Source of the DNA: Acanthopleura granulata
Taxonomy: Eukaryota > Mollusca > Polyplacophora > Chitonida > Chitonidae
Direction of reading: 5' to 3'
Assembly: GCA_016165875.1 (NCBI GenBank)
Contig: JABBOT010000016.1
Coordinates: forward strand, 8,018,946 to 8,082,945
Length of the DNA: 64,000 nt
Part shown: positions 23,188 through 35,510 of the stretch, piece by piece
Layout of the letters: each line of letters begins with the position of its first letter
Numbering within the stretch: position 1 is the first letter of the stretch
Program-made: the position numbers and the translations under genes
Notes under the pieces: model-generated
The model's database searches: none
What the model was told of the DNA's origin: nothing
The model's input: the letters and a program-made list of their open reading frames with translations, nothing else

Positions 23188-24510
23188 ACCAAGATTATGT
23201 TGACTTTTGATTACGCTTCTGGTTAGGAAACCAAGAGAATATCTCATTGACATTCTTATTCTCAAGTGTCTTGCTATTTCTTATATTTATTGGGACCGGT
23301 TGGGGAATTGTTTGATAGAATATAACCGAGAGGCCCACAGCCGGAAATTCTGACTTCTCTTGCATTCATGTGTTCCATTCGCAGTTGAAATATTTTTCTT
23401 AGTATACATTTGCTTTTTCTTTAAATTTCTTAATCAAGAAAGCACATTTTCCTTCAGCCGACATGACACAACGACAAATTAAAGTAGTATATACTCATAA
23501 ACAAGTTCTAAAGTTACGAGTTATAGCTTTTTCGACAACTTAAAATCATAATGGCTGTGATTTTAGGGAATTTCAAACAAAATTATTATTCTGAAATAAT
23601 AAAATCTCAGAAATTATTCATTTACCCATCCACTGATACAGCATGATTTTTGTTTTCTTTGATGCCAGACAAATTTCTCTAAACTTAAATCAACGTAGTA
23701 TTTCAGTTCTATGCATGATAGAACTGAGCAAAGAAAACTCGAAACATTTGTCTTCCTTGAAATTACACTTGAAAATATTTAACCTTTCTGTTATGCAATA
23801 TTGAACTATCAGTGACTTTCCTCAATTCTAAACTGTTTAACTTTTATTTAATTTTCATTACTAAGATTGTGTCGACTTTTGATTATGCTTCTGATTATGA
23901 AACCAGGATCATATCTCACTGACATTTTTAATGTGAAATATCTTGCTATTTCTTAAATTTATTAGAACTCGGGGAAAATTGTTTGATGGAATATAACTGA
24001 TAGACTTACAGCCGGAATTTCTTACTTGTCTTGCATTCTTGTATTCATATTTGTTTCCATTCGCCGTTAAAATTTTTTTCTTACCGCGCATTTGCTTGCT
24101 CTTTAAATTTCTTAATCCAAAAAGTACATTTTCCTTCTGCCGAGATCACAGGAAGGTAAATTATAGTCGTATATACTCATAAAAAAGTCCAAGTTAGGGG
24201 TTATCTTTTTGTATTGCTTCATAATGAAAAAATATGCTTGCATCATAATGGCTGTTACTTCTGACAATTTCACAAAAAAAAAAAATTATGAAATAAGAAA
24301 ATGTTCGTAAGTATTCATTTACCCATTGACTGATCCAGTATGAATTATGGTTTTCTCTGATGCTAAACAAATTTCATCAAAACATTATCGGCATAGTACT
24401 TCAGAACCATGCATGGTATTACATAGGTCTATGCAGGGAAAACTGCAAACATTTAATCTGTCTGGTATGCAGTATTAAAATATCAGAGATTTGTCTCAAT
24501 TTTTAACTTT
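23188..24510. repeat. Diverged ~670-bp tandem duplication
   Basis: The block from ATTACCAAGATTATGTTGAC (23188) repeats as ATTACTAAGATTGTGTCGAC (about 23857). Collinear matches follow: TATCTCATTGACATT / TATCTCACTGACATT, CACAGCCGGAAATTC / TACAGCCGGAATTTC, TCTTGCATTC, GCACATTTTCCTTC / GTACATTTTCCTTC, and TATACTCATAAA. Both units extend to a TAACTTTT-like 3' end. No open frame is conserved, so this is a noncoding duplication. Confidence 0.8.
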
Positions 24511-25509
24511 TTGGCTTGGCATATTGTTCTCCTGCCCAGATGTGTTAGATCTTTGGGTCAAATAGCAGCACACTCAAAGCATTTGTTCAAAGTTTCTAGA
24601 TAGCAGTTCTACTGTATTCGGATTCGGGTGACTCTTGACTGTCGTCTAAACTGATGTCTTTCTCGTTTTCTTAATTAATTTAATGTGCGGAGCCGAAATT
24701 TCTTCAAATACATCTTCCAGATTGCGAAATGAAAATTTGGATTGTGATATTTCTGCGTTAACACAGATAAAAGTCGCGTAGGGACAGAATCATATTTGCT
24801 GCTATTGTACCTTCATTTTGCGTTAGGCACCCGACTAAAATATGTCAAAGTGACCAAACAATACCTAATTAAATAAATTACGCAACCTGTTCATACGTGA
24901 AAAGTATCACAAGCAAAAAGTCACCACTTCCATCACACACATGACGCAAGTGACGTTGTCAGGAATTTGTTTGCAACTGCTCAAAATCTATTTTAATACC
25001 GCAGCCTAGCGATTGAACCAAGGGGGCGCGCTCGGGTAGAAGAGTGGCTGAGAATTTTGTTACAAGATTGGCCAGGGAGGGCAGCTGATAGTGTGTGGTG
25101 TTACGAGACCACCTGTCAAAGCATAATTGCGGTGCGAGAGAACATCAAGAGACTAACGAAACATTTAAACCTTTAGGATTTTAGGAAATTTTTTTTCTTC
25201 GCGCACATGTACAACAGAGCGGAAGCTCCGCGGTTGGATATTTCTTAAAGGAAACAATATTTTCTTGGAGGTTTTTAAAGCTCAGAGAGGCTAAACGCAT
25301 CCTGAACTCTTCGGGGGTTTTCGGTCGGCTATCACCCCAACAACACCAGTTGCTCTGTAAATTGTTTGGAATTTTGCTTGGTTTGTGTAACTGTGCAAGT
25401 ATAGTTGGATCCAGGACGTTTTCGTGAGCAGACCTTTCGTAAGGCGTTCTTATTCCGGAGAATGAATTAACTTTGTAAATGAAATTTCCCAGATTACACT
25501 AGATCCCAG
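24511..25509. other. Non-repetitive stretch, possible promoter/5' untranslated region
   Basis: From about 25000 the GC content rises (AAGGGGGCGCGCTCGGG at 25019). This could be promoter and leader of the candidate first exon at 25510. No TATA box is obvious. Confidence 0.3.
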
Positions 25510-25599
25510 ATGGATGCAATGCCGGAAGGAGAACGTTTTGCACGAGACGGCCAAAGCTTTTTCACATCCCAAGGGTATAAAAAAGGGGCAGATAACTAT
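25510..25599 (+). CDS. Candidate first coding exon, unidentified protein
   Basis: An ATG at 25510 opens MDAMPEGERFARDGQSFFTS, then ten more codons to a donor-like TAT/GTAGGT at 25599/25600. Read-through continues only to TAA at 25627. The hydrophilic, charge-balanced start, a GC-richer leader and a second nearby in-frame Met fit a first exon. The candidate rests on one donor, no homology is recognised and downstream exons were not found. Confidence 0.33.
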
Positions 25600-26804
25600 G
25601 TAGGTAGCTATGGGTCGTCTATTTTTTAAACGTGTACATATGTGTTGCCTAAAATGCTCATTTCGTTTGCTATGAGCTCGATAAATGAAGTCAGAAGTCT
25701 CTAACTTTACATTAATTCATGAACGCTACAAACAAGAAAGCATGCCGAGCACGCAGGTACGCAACAAGTCGGTACTTTAACCGGCCCGAACGGCGAAGGC
25801 AGGGCGAGCTTAGGCCATCATTAAAAACATGTTTGCTGTGGTTGACCCGACCAAACCTCCAAAAATAGGGATCTACTATTAAACTTTTTGAGGCTTTAGT
25901 TGTAATTTTTTTAAATTTTCTCTCCATGATTATTTTTTAAAAATCTTTTAAAGATGTGTGAGAGTGTGATACTCTTTCTCTTCCTTTCCCCTTTTTCACT
26001 CTCGTCACGGCTGCAAAAACTCTGAAGAACACAGTTTAACTGCATAGAACTTACATGTAAATCGCAGGGGTTTTTTAGGACAAAATATATGGAAAGCCCT
26101 TACTGGTATTTCTTTTCTAAATATTCGCTTGTGTATTTATGTCCTATTCATGTGCACTAACATGTTAAAGATCAGTTGATTGTATATATGTGAAAGGGAA
26201 GCTACAAACTCAGTAGTGCAGTATACTTTGTAAACATATCTAATACCGCAAAGAAGATTCGGAAATCTTATTGGTGGCATCAGCTACACTATAAAATGAC
26301 CAACGCCCAACGCGTTTAATGGATGATTAAACTTCAAACAAGCGTTTTTAATAAATATACACATATATTTAAGTATTAAATGTAAGTGTCAAAAGATGTA
26401 CATAGGTGTATAATATAATGTTATAATTTCCAAGTGTTTAATATCTGATGCATAAGAGTGTTTATAAATTAAACATCGAAATTTACGGTGTACGAGTACA
26501 AAGCTGCTACGTTACAGGGTTGGATTCTATGGTGGGTCTTACGGGTCACACTGCCAGCTAGTGGTAAGGCATATACCATTACCTTACATCGAATTTTTTT
26601 ACATTTACTTACAGGGGAACTTATATACTATTTAACATTTGGTGTTATTTCACTGGAATTTGATAATTATTCTAAATTATTATTCCAACAGTAAAACCTG
26701 CGTATAGAGTGGAGAAAAGGTCTAGTGAGGTTCGTCGGCTGTGAAGTTCATGAAGTCCTCTCTAGAATTCAAATGTTTAAATACAACCAACCGCGTTTGA
26801 ACAA

Positions 26805-26890
26805 TATCAAAGACTGCGGCATAGAGAGTAAAACCAGAGCGGCGACGGCAGTGGGCAAGTTGGCAAATCATCACACGCTATTGGTGTGAC
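26805..26890 (+). repeat. Dispersed repeat B, fragment
   Basis: GAGAGTAAAACCAGAGCGGC, GACGGCAGTG and GGCAAATCATCACACG match the left third of repeat B. Confidence 0.7.
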
Positions 26891-27784
26891 TCACAAAAAA
26901 AAAAAACCAAATGAAAGAATTTTTCCTCACAGGGTTAAGCCTGACTCATTTAATCTTGTTCTCAGCTTTTTGAGAACTTTGAGTAAGTAGAAATGAAACG
27001 TGGTTTAACGACAGGCTTATTACAAAGTTAAATTTCGGGTAAACTTCAGTGTCACTTCCTCTCGTGGTTTCATTATATAGCCTGCTGAAAAAATCAATAA
27101 TGATAATCAATTTCCTTACTTATTTCATCAGAGTTTTACAAAGTAAATGAGCACAATAAAATTTCATTTCTAATCGAGTGAGGTCAGGTTGTATGATTAA
27201 TGAAAGGCAGGCAAAGGAAAAGAAAGGAAAGGAAAACTTTGTAAGCAAGCCGATGGGCATCTTGGCATGGATTAAGCCTAAATCTGGAATAGTCATTACA
27301 GCGATAATAATCTATTATAACCCTGTCTGAATTAAAATAGAGAACCCGAATTTTTATTTTTTTTTATTTTTTTATTTTTATTTTTTAAATTACTATTTCT
27401 CTTGAGTTACAGCTGTTCGTCGTAAAATGTCCAGTCAGGAGTTATTCGATCTCGGTTTATATATTAATTGCAAATTGATCTCCATATGAAGGAGAGTTTA
27501 GTTACCACAAAGACGGCCGTTTTGTACAAATACTGCCATAACAGCGGTGAGTGACGGCCTCGTCTTCGTAATGTTTACGCGCGAACAATGGTGGATCTCA
27601 GCGTGGGGTAACCACTCGGTGCCGGCTGGAAAAGCTGTCCCATGTGAAATTGTCAACATAACGGTAGCTAATGGTAGCACGTTCCAGGTGCAGAGTTACA
27701 TTTTGTGGACATGGGTTCAAATATCGCTCACTCACTTCAGGACATCTGCTGTCTGTGTAAATGACAAGCAAAGCTGAACTCAAA

Positions 27785-28005
27785 CACACTGTTGGCAGGA
27801 TACACACATGCTGAAATCCGAACACTGTTGGCAGAATACACAAATGCTGACATCCGAACACTTGGCAGAATACACAAATGCTGACATCCGAACACTGTTG
27901 GCAGGATACACAAATCCTGAAATCCGAACACTGTTGGCAGAATACACAAATACTGAAACCCAAGCACTCTAATGGCAGGACACACAAATGCTGAAACTTT
28001 TTCAA
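27785..28005. repeat. 36-bp minisatellite, about six units
   Basis: Units of the form CACTGTTGGCAGAATACACA followed by AATGCTGACATCCGAA. The period is divisible by three, leaving two minus-strand frames open as repeated CVFCQQCSD-like units. There is no start, signal or splice evidence for a gene. Confidence 0.9.
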
Positions 28006-28009
28006 TACA

Positions 28010-29120
28010 ATTTGTGAAAACGACTTCCAACAAGTTTTCGTTTAACCCTGCCACTCTTGAATTGGGACCTGTAGATCCATTTTATCATCTATTCTGAATG
28101 AGAGTTTACAAAATATCGGCAGTATGAGGCGATCACGGGTAACAGAGAGAAAGTATTTGCAAAGCTGTTCAGATAATTTAACAATAGAGACAGACCTGCA
28201 GGCAACAACAAACAAGAGTATGGGATAACGGCCGCCACCGTCACCCCCGCCATTGCCCGGAAGCCGTTAGAATTGCTTCGTGACTCACTTCACCGCTAAG
28301 TGGCAGGCTAAAATGTGGGTATCATCTGTGACTAATGGGAAAAGGTGATTGGGTGGGGAAGTGTGGAATGGGAGTATGTTTTAACGCATTAACACCCTCC
28401 TCACTCTACAATAACACTGTTGCACAACCTCCTCCAAAACATCCTCATTCTAAACAATGGGAAACACATGTATTCCGAGAGTTCTCCTAAAAACGTTCTT
28501 TTAGGCAGTGTGACAAAAACTGCGCGAGACAATGATAGTAGAAAACGTTACACACGCGTGCCTTTTCAATACGCGTCACTTAATATACGTATACACTTGT
28601 AATGTCTCTGTAAATAATTTTCTATCCTTTCAATCAAATGACTTCGAAGCATATAAAATCTCGAGTTGAACAATTTGACAGGATAGTACAATGTGGCCGC
28701 TGTACCAAACCGCAAGCAGAACAAGTTTGTTTCTGTATTTCTGTCATTCAAGACCCCTGCTAGACAACGGTGTAACAAAGCCGAAATATAGACACGAATA
28801 TGCAGAAAAAGGCAAATAACAACAGAGAAAAATGAAGAATTATTGCTGTATCTTATTGAAATTAAATACCTTATTCTTATAAATTGATTATCTGACATTA
28901 TGTATGTGGCCATGTCCGAACTGGGGCCTCGGCGGCATCAATTTTCACTTTTCTCTACGACAGTTCGCCATCTATTTCCTGTTTTTAGTGAGCAAACCCA
29001 ACCCATTTCATTTCCCCAAAGCATGAAAGACTACTGGCACATCGACAATGACCCACTCATATAATAGCAGTTTCTAAAACTTTCTGTGTTGCTAAGGATT
29101 TAATCGTGTTTACCTCACTT
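28010..29120. other. Stretch without supported gene
   Basis: Includes a short GC-rich patch near 28228-28260 (GGCCGCCACCGTCACCCC). Frames around 28420-28913 are not protein-like. Confidence 0.4.
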
Positions 29121-29125
29121 TTGAT

Positions 29126-29272
29126 AAGTTATCTCTCCGGTCGTACGTGGGAAGGTCTGTCAACAACCTGCGTATGGTCGTAAGTTTCCCTGGGCCCTGC
29201 CCGGTTTCCTCCCACCACAATGCTGGCCTCCAAATTATAAGTGAAGTATTCTTGAGTACGTCTAACAGAGGT
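29126..29272 (+). repeat. tRNA-derived SINE, 3' half
   Basis: TCTCCGGTCGTACGTGGGAA, GGTTTCCTCCCACCACAATG and TTATAAGTGAAGTATTCTTG. A 40-bp minus-strand scrap of the same family lies at 29876-29916 (ATTTCACTTACACGACGGCG). Confidence 0.87.
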
Positions 29273-30320
29273 CAATTTACAAAATGAGAGGTATTTTCCT
29301 GTCCGTATTTAGACGCTGTCTAGTCTTTAAAATCTGTATGTTCCTCAATCAACCATGATCAGCCGAGGGAACCGCATGTCGCAGAGGTTTTAAAACGCTT
29401 GTGTTAGTCCATATTGGCTGCTTTGGTAAAAAAAAATTCCCGCAGTCCGCCATGTTTAGTCAGCCGTTAATAGAATCCGTGATTTGGAGTTTTTCGATGC
29501 AAGATACACACTGTTACATAGGGTAGCTCGAAGCCGAAAACTCCCACAGTACGGAGAATTTACGATAATCAAAAATGTCTAACGATTGACCAGTAGTTAA
29601 TAATGGTACCGCTGATTAAAACGAGCCAAGTGAACTTAACAGAAGGGCTTTAAAACTCTGTGCAATCTGTGCGATCCCCTCGGGTAATCATTGCTGATTC
29701 AGGAACATACAGATTTGAAAGGCTACGCAGCGTCTAGATACGGATAGGTAAATAACCCCCGTTTTGTAGATGGCCCTCTGTTAGACGTTGTATCGGTAGC
29801 ATGCAACGTCTCATTCATTAGACTGTAAGACCCACAAATCGTACCCGTTGCTTTCTCCGAGTAAAGAAAAGTGTTCAAGAATATTTCACTTACACGACGG
29901 CGGCCAAAATTATAGCCTTGCTTAATACAAGCCGCCATAAGTGAAACTATAACGTGATTCCAAAGGAGTCAACCAAAGCGAAAATTTGACAACGCTGGTG
30001 ACACACGGCCCTATTCAGACGCTGTGGGTCTAGGGATGCCACTAATTTGCGCTTGTCAACTTTGTTGTTGTTGTTTTACATATTGAGAATAGCTTACATT
30101 TATTACATTACACCTTATAACGGCCATATAAAGCTGAATCTACTCTGGGCTTCAAAAGGGGCATGGTCGCGCCTCCATATGACTAAGAACGTGACCCAGA
30201 ACGTGGCTACAGACAAGCAAGGCACTGACATATCATTCACCTTACACCGCATGTGCGACTCTGTGTGTAGGGTGGCAAAATCTGTAGGGAAATGTTGCAC
30301 AACGCCAGTATCACTTGGGT

Positions 30321-30730
30321 CACAGTGAAGCTAGTTCCTTTCTATTTTTAGAGATATTTTATTTGCTCCCTTGAGCTGCCCTTTTAAATTTTTTCTGTTT
30401 GTTGAGTGGTATCATTTTGCAGGACAGACTTCAAAGTTTCATTCCAGGTATATATTTGTGTGTTTTTCAGGAAATGGAGGTGGATGCACACTAGGCAAAT
30501 GTAGTGATAAATCAGAGTTCACTGACCTGTGACTGGTTGAGTTTCACCCCTGTCAGCTGTTTGTCAAATTTGCGAAAAATTTCAAGGGTCATGCCCAATC
30601 AGGAATTTGACTGGAGTTTTCTTAGGAGACAAGGACTATGAGGCCCGGAGGGTTTAGGGCTTGCAGATTCAGGGGCGGTGTTGTGAGACCAAACGTTAAC
30701 ATGCAACTAAATGGAAAATTAACTGTGTGG
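30321..30730 (+). repeat. TIR element (MITE-like), copy 1, left end decayed
   Basis: The body matches copies at 58553 and 60898: AAGCTAGTTCCTTTCTATTT, TTCAAAGTTTCATTCCAGGT, AGGAAATGGAGGTGGATGC and GAGACCAAACGTTAACATG. The right end, AATTAACTGTGTGG, is a decayed terminal repeat and the left terminal repeat is lost. An overlapping 88-codon frame is not conserved as protein in the other copies. Confidence 0.8.
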
Positions 30731-31189
30731 CCTGCTCAGGCAGCAGGAAGTGAACACAGAGACCCCACCCCCCTCTCTCTCTCTCAACTTTTCATTCTGC
30801 TAATACAATACTGGATACATATATATGGTTTTCCTTTCTTTATAGTATGCATAAATGACATTATTCCAACAGAATTTCAAAGCCATTTTATTGATGAATG
30901 CTGATTGTACAGATGCACGTACGTTCGCGCGACGACATTAACGGAGGGTCGCACGGGTGGGTCCAAAGGACAAACTTGTTTAGTGGTAGCAATGGCGTTG
31001 AGGTATAAAAACACTACTTCGATTTTGTATCCCAGATTCAGATTCACAGAAAAACGGTGAACAGAGAACGCTTAGGGATTGGCTGTATCTCTGACGTGCG
31101 TTGAAGTGCAGCCAGGTAATTTTGCAGGTGTAAACTATGACAAATAATGATCGACACAAGTCTATTACTTGTGGCTACAATTAAGCAGA

Positions 31190-31450
31190 GAAGAATATTA
31201 TCCAATGAGCATGTGTCCCCTACACCCCGTTTCTCTGGCGATAGGCCGCAACTAACTGCATTCCAATTGTTTTATTTTGAGAAAATGGTGGTGAACCCGT
31301 GGTGATATTTGAATATGTTGTACTCCAGGTATCTAGTTATTTGACAGCATGTGTCATTTGGGCCAACAAAAATTAGAGAGTACAGTTTTAGGTGGGTGTT
31401 CTTTGTGAAATTACTACATAAATAGTACGGCTCTTTTTAGTGGTTTTATA
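31190..31450 (+). repeat. Dispersed repeat D, plus copy
   Basis: Landmarks TATCCAATGAGCATGTGTCC, TTTATTTTGAGAAAATGGTG, GTGTCATTTGGGCCAACAAA and CAGTTTTAGGTGGGTGTTCT match the reverse complement of 48440-48715 in order. The internal match is strong and the ends are uncertain. Confidence 0.8.
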
Positions 31451-33107
31451 TCTTGAGCGGGCGCATAGAGAGTATCGCACACAATCTCTTATTATTATGC
31501 ACGTATACTTGGGGTTTTACGTAGTACTTTACAATTTTGCAGTCATATGACGACGAGAAGCCCTTAGAATGTATATATACTGTGTCTCCTTGTGGCAGGG
31601 CGAGTGCACGCCGCCATAGTGCTGTCGCCACTGGAACATGATGCCTAACTTATTATTATGTAAACAGTCCAAAGTGCTTATACAGGCCTGTGACTACGTG
31701 TACATATTTTAGCCGTAGATCACAAGTAGAAATCCTGTTTACAAAAGTGGCTACTGAAAACGTTCAAATCACGTGACCAGGAGTATCTTACTGAGTTGAT
31801 CAAGGGTTTACTTCCGATAGATGTCAACATGACCTCTTGAGTTGCCGGGGGCGGGTGTTCACTATGGAATTGTAAGATATCGGAGTTATAATAAGACTTT
31901 GGGGGGGGGGGGGGGTACAGGGAGGGGAATGGTAAATGTATATACATCTGATCAGGTCACGAGAGTACTTGTCGTGTGCTCACACATGTAAATATTAACT
32001 GCCTCTAAGTTGTGATTATTTCACCTTCATGTGCGTACACTATACAATGGGAAGGCGGCATATTTTTAGTACCGCGAGGTGGCGCTTGCGTGAAGCAGGA
32101 CCTTCAGTCATTGATACGTCAAAAATTGATTTTAGCGCAAAGTCTACAATATTACAACGCATCGTTTTTTTTGTTTTTTTTTTTTGTTTTTTTTTTTGTA
32201 ACTTCTCGCCCTCTTTATTGTAACGCCATTATGTTGAGCTGGGAAAGGAACACTTCAATGAAAGAAGTCAATGAAATGAAATGGCGCCTCTTACTGCGGA
32301 GTGGAAGTTTGTGATTTGTCCCCTGCCATGGAGATACGTAATGTACAATTTACCGCCATCGTCAGCAGTCCATTAAATGTCGAGAGCCGGCAAATCACGA
32401 CGTTCCACTATGCAACACACAATTATTGTTTTACTATACCTTATGGCCCATGATGATCTTATAGACGTAACAGCTTGTCGAATCCGTCTGAGCTTAATAC
32501 ACCAGAAAGTCTGCATATCCGTAAATGATCAAAACGGACGACTGAAGAAACTGATTTAAGAGGGCCACAAATAGATGTAATATTGCACGCTTTTGCGTGC
32601 ACACTCGGTGCAACATCACGAATTGCTGACACCACTCTCTGCCCCCCCTCCCCCCTGTGACGTGGTTTTATACAATGGAAGGAAGAGGGAGGTGCACGAG
32701 GTATAATAATTAGAATTACATCAATAAAAAGGGTTTCTTTTTGATTAAGTTCTCACACATTGTATGATGTTTCAATCTCGTTTTACTGTGGTTTCTTTTG
32801 TTCGCTACACACTTGACAATTTCCCACGGCCTCCTATTGTAAGCAACCCATGCGCAGTTCAGACAATATGTCCGAGATTTGCGGGAGAATCGAAGAACAC
32901 TGAGCCACTATTTGTTCAGTGCTACCCAAACAGGCACAACCGATTTGTAATGCAATAAACATGTTTGAACTAATATGTTGTAGGTGATGTGGGTTATAAC
33001 CAGTCTGTCTGTTTGGAAAGAAGTCATTACTTTTCCCTTGATTACCGTCCCCTTTCCCTACGCCCCCACCATATTTATTCATATATTTTTTTTGGGGGGG
33101 GGGGGGA
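31451..33107. other. Stretch without supported gene, several homopolymer runs
   Basis: Contains a G-run at about 31903-31914, T-runs at 32165-32200 and a G-run at 33094-33106. The minus strand near 31616 has an ATGGCGGCG start context, but its frame stops within 20 codons. Confidence 0.4.
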
Positions 33108-33325
33108 TTGATTGATGATTTACGCCGTACTCAAGAATGTTTCGCTTATACGACGGAGGCCAGCATTGTGGTGGGAGGAAAGCGGGCAGAGCCCGGGGCA
33201 AACCCCCGGTCATCCGCAGGTTTCCGGCAGACCTTCCCATGTACTGCCGGAGAGCAAGCCAGTCTGTGCCACTGACCTGAACTCACTATGGTCGCATTCA
33301 CGACAGGCTCCTGGGTCATTATGTC
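33108..33325 (-). repeat. tRNA-derived SINE, most of body
   Basis: ATTTACGCCGTACTCAAGAA, CCAGCATTGTGGTGGGAGG, GCCCGGGGCAAACCCCCGG, and part of the tRNA-like head ending near GGCTCCTGGGTCATTATG. Confidence 0.88.
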
Positions 33326-33756
33326 AGTATATATAAAAATGTATGTACATCACCAGACTTTTACGGGTCGTTATGACAAAACCTGACAAGGATACATGTA
33401 CACATAAAACAACACCACCTTAAACATATGTAAGTTGAAGGTGAAAAATTTAAGTAGATAAATCCACTCTGCTAGGCTCAATTATCATTTCACTATACCT
33501 AATCGGGCAGCATAATCTTATAAACGTCGATGGTGCAACGTTTAACGTTCTGCCAAACAACTGAATAATACCTTCGTAGTAGAGTCATGGCTTGATCACC
33601 AGCGAACCCATTCAGGTGGGTAATGCGTAGTTCCAACCATGCGTGACCAAAGATGGCCACCACACCTCAACCACAAAACATCTACCGCACCCGAAACGTA
33701 TATACGGAACCTTAAGTAAAGATTACCAGAAAGCGTAGGCTGTTCCACGGTGACCC

Positions 33757-33992
33757 AAGCTGGCCGTCGTCATAAAAGTGAAATATCTTGAGTACGGTGT
33801 TAAGCACCAATCAAATAAATAATGTTCTGGATGGTATTCTTGTTGCAGGTTCGAATAAGACTCTCATCAGATTGGTTGCGACTTCGTGATGGAACTTGTC
33901 GTGTCTACGGTTAGAAGGGAAAAAAAAACCCTGACCATCGTCGTATAATTGAAATATTCCTGTTCGAATATGGCATTAAACACCAGTGGATC
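33757..33992 (+). repeat. Two short SINE 3'-end fragments
   Basis: At 33757-33826: AAGTGAAATATCTTGAGTAC, then AGCACCAATCAAATAAATAA. At 33933-33992: GACCATCGTCGTATAATTG, then GGCATTAAACACCAG. Both keep only the SINE tail region. Confidence 0.72.
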
Positions 33993-34119
33993 ACGTGTAT
34001 AGGAGCCCACTGTTACAGTTTCGGTGGTAGAATTGAAGTACAAAGGTATTTCAGAACAGACTCTGATTCTGTGAGTTAGTTTACATGTAAATACACACTG
34101 TAATAAAACACTCGTAAAA

Positions 34120-34291
34120 TTACGCGTAAAATGCCTGACAACAAGCTGCCAGTTGTTTGTACATTAAAACAAGGGTCATAATGACCATATATATATACAT
34201 TGTATGAAATAATACGTGAACCCAACACAGATCACACGTTTCCCCTATTACGGGTGGTTTACCACTACAGCCACTGCAGTGGTAAAAACCA
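34120..34291 (-). CDS. Weak candidate exon with two CxxC pairs
   Basis: After an acceptor-like ATTTATTTCGACAG (34292) the minus frame reads GFYHCSGCSGKPPVIGETCD followed by LCW, giving C-x2-C-x11-C-x2-C spacing as in small zinc-binding modules. The frame then becomes hydrophobic and unconvincing to its stop at 34120. I found no matching donor or partner exon and recognise no family. It might belong to the minus-strand gene at 35166-35411, but the splice phases do not match directly. Confidence 0.2.
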
Positions 34292-34547
34292 CTGTCGAAA
34301 TAAATACCAGAGTTAGTGAAGTGAAAGCGCGGACAGTGCAGAGGACAAAATACATGTATCATAGATAAATAGGGGTGACAAGAAAAACATTGTAAGTAAT
34401 TCCACACAAGTGTCTTTTAAAAATTGCAACCAACATCACTGGTATTTTTTTCCTAATTCTACTTAAGTCAAGGTACTCGGGGAGTGTAAGTTGGTAATGT
34501 TTAAGCATTTACCTAAACATTCAGAATATAGCACTGATTGATTGATT

Positions 34548-34645
34548 GACTGATTTATTTATTTGATTGATGTTTTACGCATTGGTGGGAGGTTTCGGTC
34601 ATTGCGATGTGTTAGCGCGCTAACCGTCTGAGCCACGGAGGCCCT
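34548..34645 (-). repeat. Internally deleted SINE
   Basis: The tail TTTATTTGATTGATGTTTTACGC is joined directly to the head segment ATTGGTGGGAGGTTTC, CATTGCGATGTGTTAGCGCG and TGAGCCACGGAGGCCCT. The central ~150 bp is missing while both ends are kept. Confidence 0.85.
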
Positions 34646-34892
34646 AGCACTGATTGAGGTAAACTGACTAGAGGCCCGGATTCTTCCGCTTCATGTAACC
34701 ATCTCACGACCATTACACGGACGTCACTGTTCCTTTCTCATGATGTAGTCTTTTTTTTTTACAGAGGGTCATTATTTAGGGTGTAAGAAAAACATTTTAT
34801 AATGCATTCTTTGGTATCAATGGTTTCAACCGCTCAACACAATGGAATACCGTCTGGTGATTACAGAGGAATTCGATCTTGCTCTCAGCGTT

Positions 34893-35145
34893 TTATTTTA
34901 TTTATTTATTTGATTGGTGTTTTACGCCTTACTCAAAAATATTTCACTTATACGACAGCGGCCAACATTATGGTGGGAGGACACCGCGCGGAGCCCGAGG
35001 GAAACCCACGACCATCCACAGGTTGCTGGCAGACGTACGGCCAGAGAGGAAGCCAGCATGAGCTGGTCTTGAACTCACAGCTACCGCATTGGTGGGAGGC
35101 TTCGCGTCATTGTGCTGCGATAGCGTGCTAACCGACTGAGCCCAG
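34893..35145 (-). repeat. tRNA-derived SINE, near full length
   Basis: Tail (TTTA)n, GATTGGTGTTTTACGCCTTA, CCAACATTATGGTGGGAGG, CTTGAACTCACAGCTACCGC (reversed B box) and GCTAACCGACTGAGCC (reversed A box). It lies immediately 3' of the donor of the minus-strand exon ending at 35166, so it sits in that gene's intron or 3' flank. Confidence 0.9.
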
Positions 35146-35165
35146 CGTTTTGCGCTGAAGCTTAC

Positions 35166-35411
35166 TCCATGTATGTATGAATCTACCCCACCCCCCTTCC
35201 CTACAAATGCGCCGTTAAAGATGACTTGTTCGACCAAAGACACCCTGGATTCTGTCGCAAAGCAGCAGTGCTCGTGCGCATTGGGTCCGAATCTGTTGAC
35301 AAAGTTCCGTTTCAAATCGATGCTGAAGATCATGGCATTCTTATGTCTGGCAAAATAGAAAAGAAAAAAAATCAAATATTTGCACACTTACGTTTCTTTG
35401 GGCCTCTGCAT
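35166..35411 (-). CDS. N-terminal two exons of an unidentified protein with a 45-bp intron
   Basis: Exon 1 has an ATG at 35409-35411, encodes MQRPKE plus two bases, and ends at AAAC/GTAAGT (35392/35391). The intron is only 45 bp and ends in an almost pure pyrimidine tract, TTTTCTATTTTGCCAG. Exon 2 (35346-35166) continues in exactly the required phase with THKNAMIFSIDLKRNFVNRF, then GPNAHEHCCFATESRVSLVE, then QVIFNGAFVGKGGGVDSYI, to a donor ATGGA/GTAAGC at 35166/35165. All 67 codons are open and the exon ends in phase 0. Without splicing the frame would run into a SINE, which supports the donor. I recognise no family. Downstream exons should lie below 34890 but were not identified. Confidence 0.5.
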
Positions 35412-35510
35412 TTTTGGCTGTCTGGAATGAAGTGAATACTGCTCGTCTGATTCTAAGGGCAGAATTTGGCTAGTCAGAGCCTGGTCAGTTGTATATACCG
35501 ATCGTCCTGC

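Noticed and set aside
27598..28054. Cys-rich repeat protein (CVFCQQCSD units) on the minus strand
   Set aside because: It is the translation of a 36-bp minisatellite in two frames, with flanks that are not protein-like.
30638..30904. 88-codon ORF with MRPGGFRACRFRGG start
   Set aside because: It falls inside a TIR element, and the reading frame is not kept in the element's other two copies.
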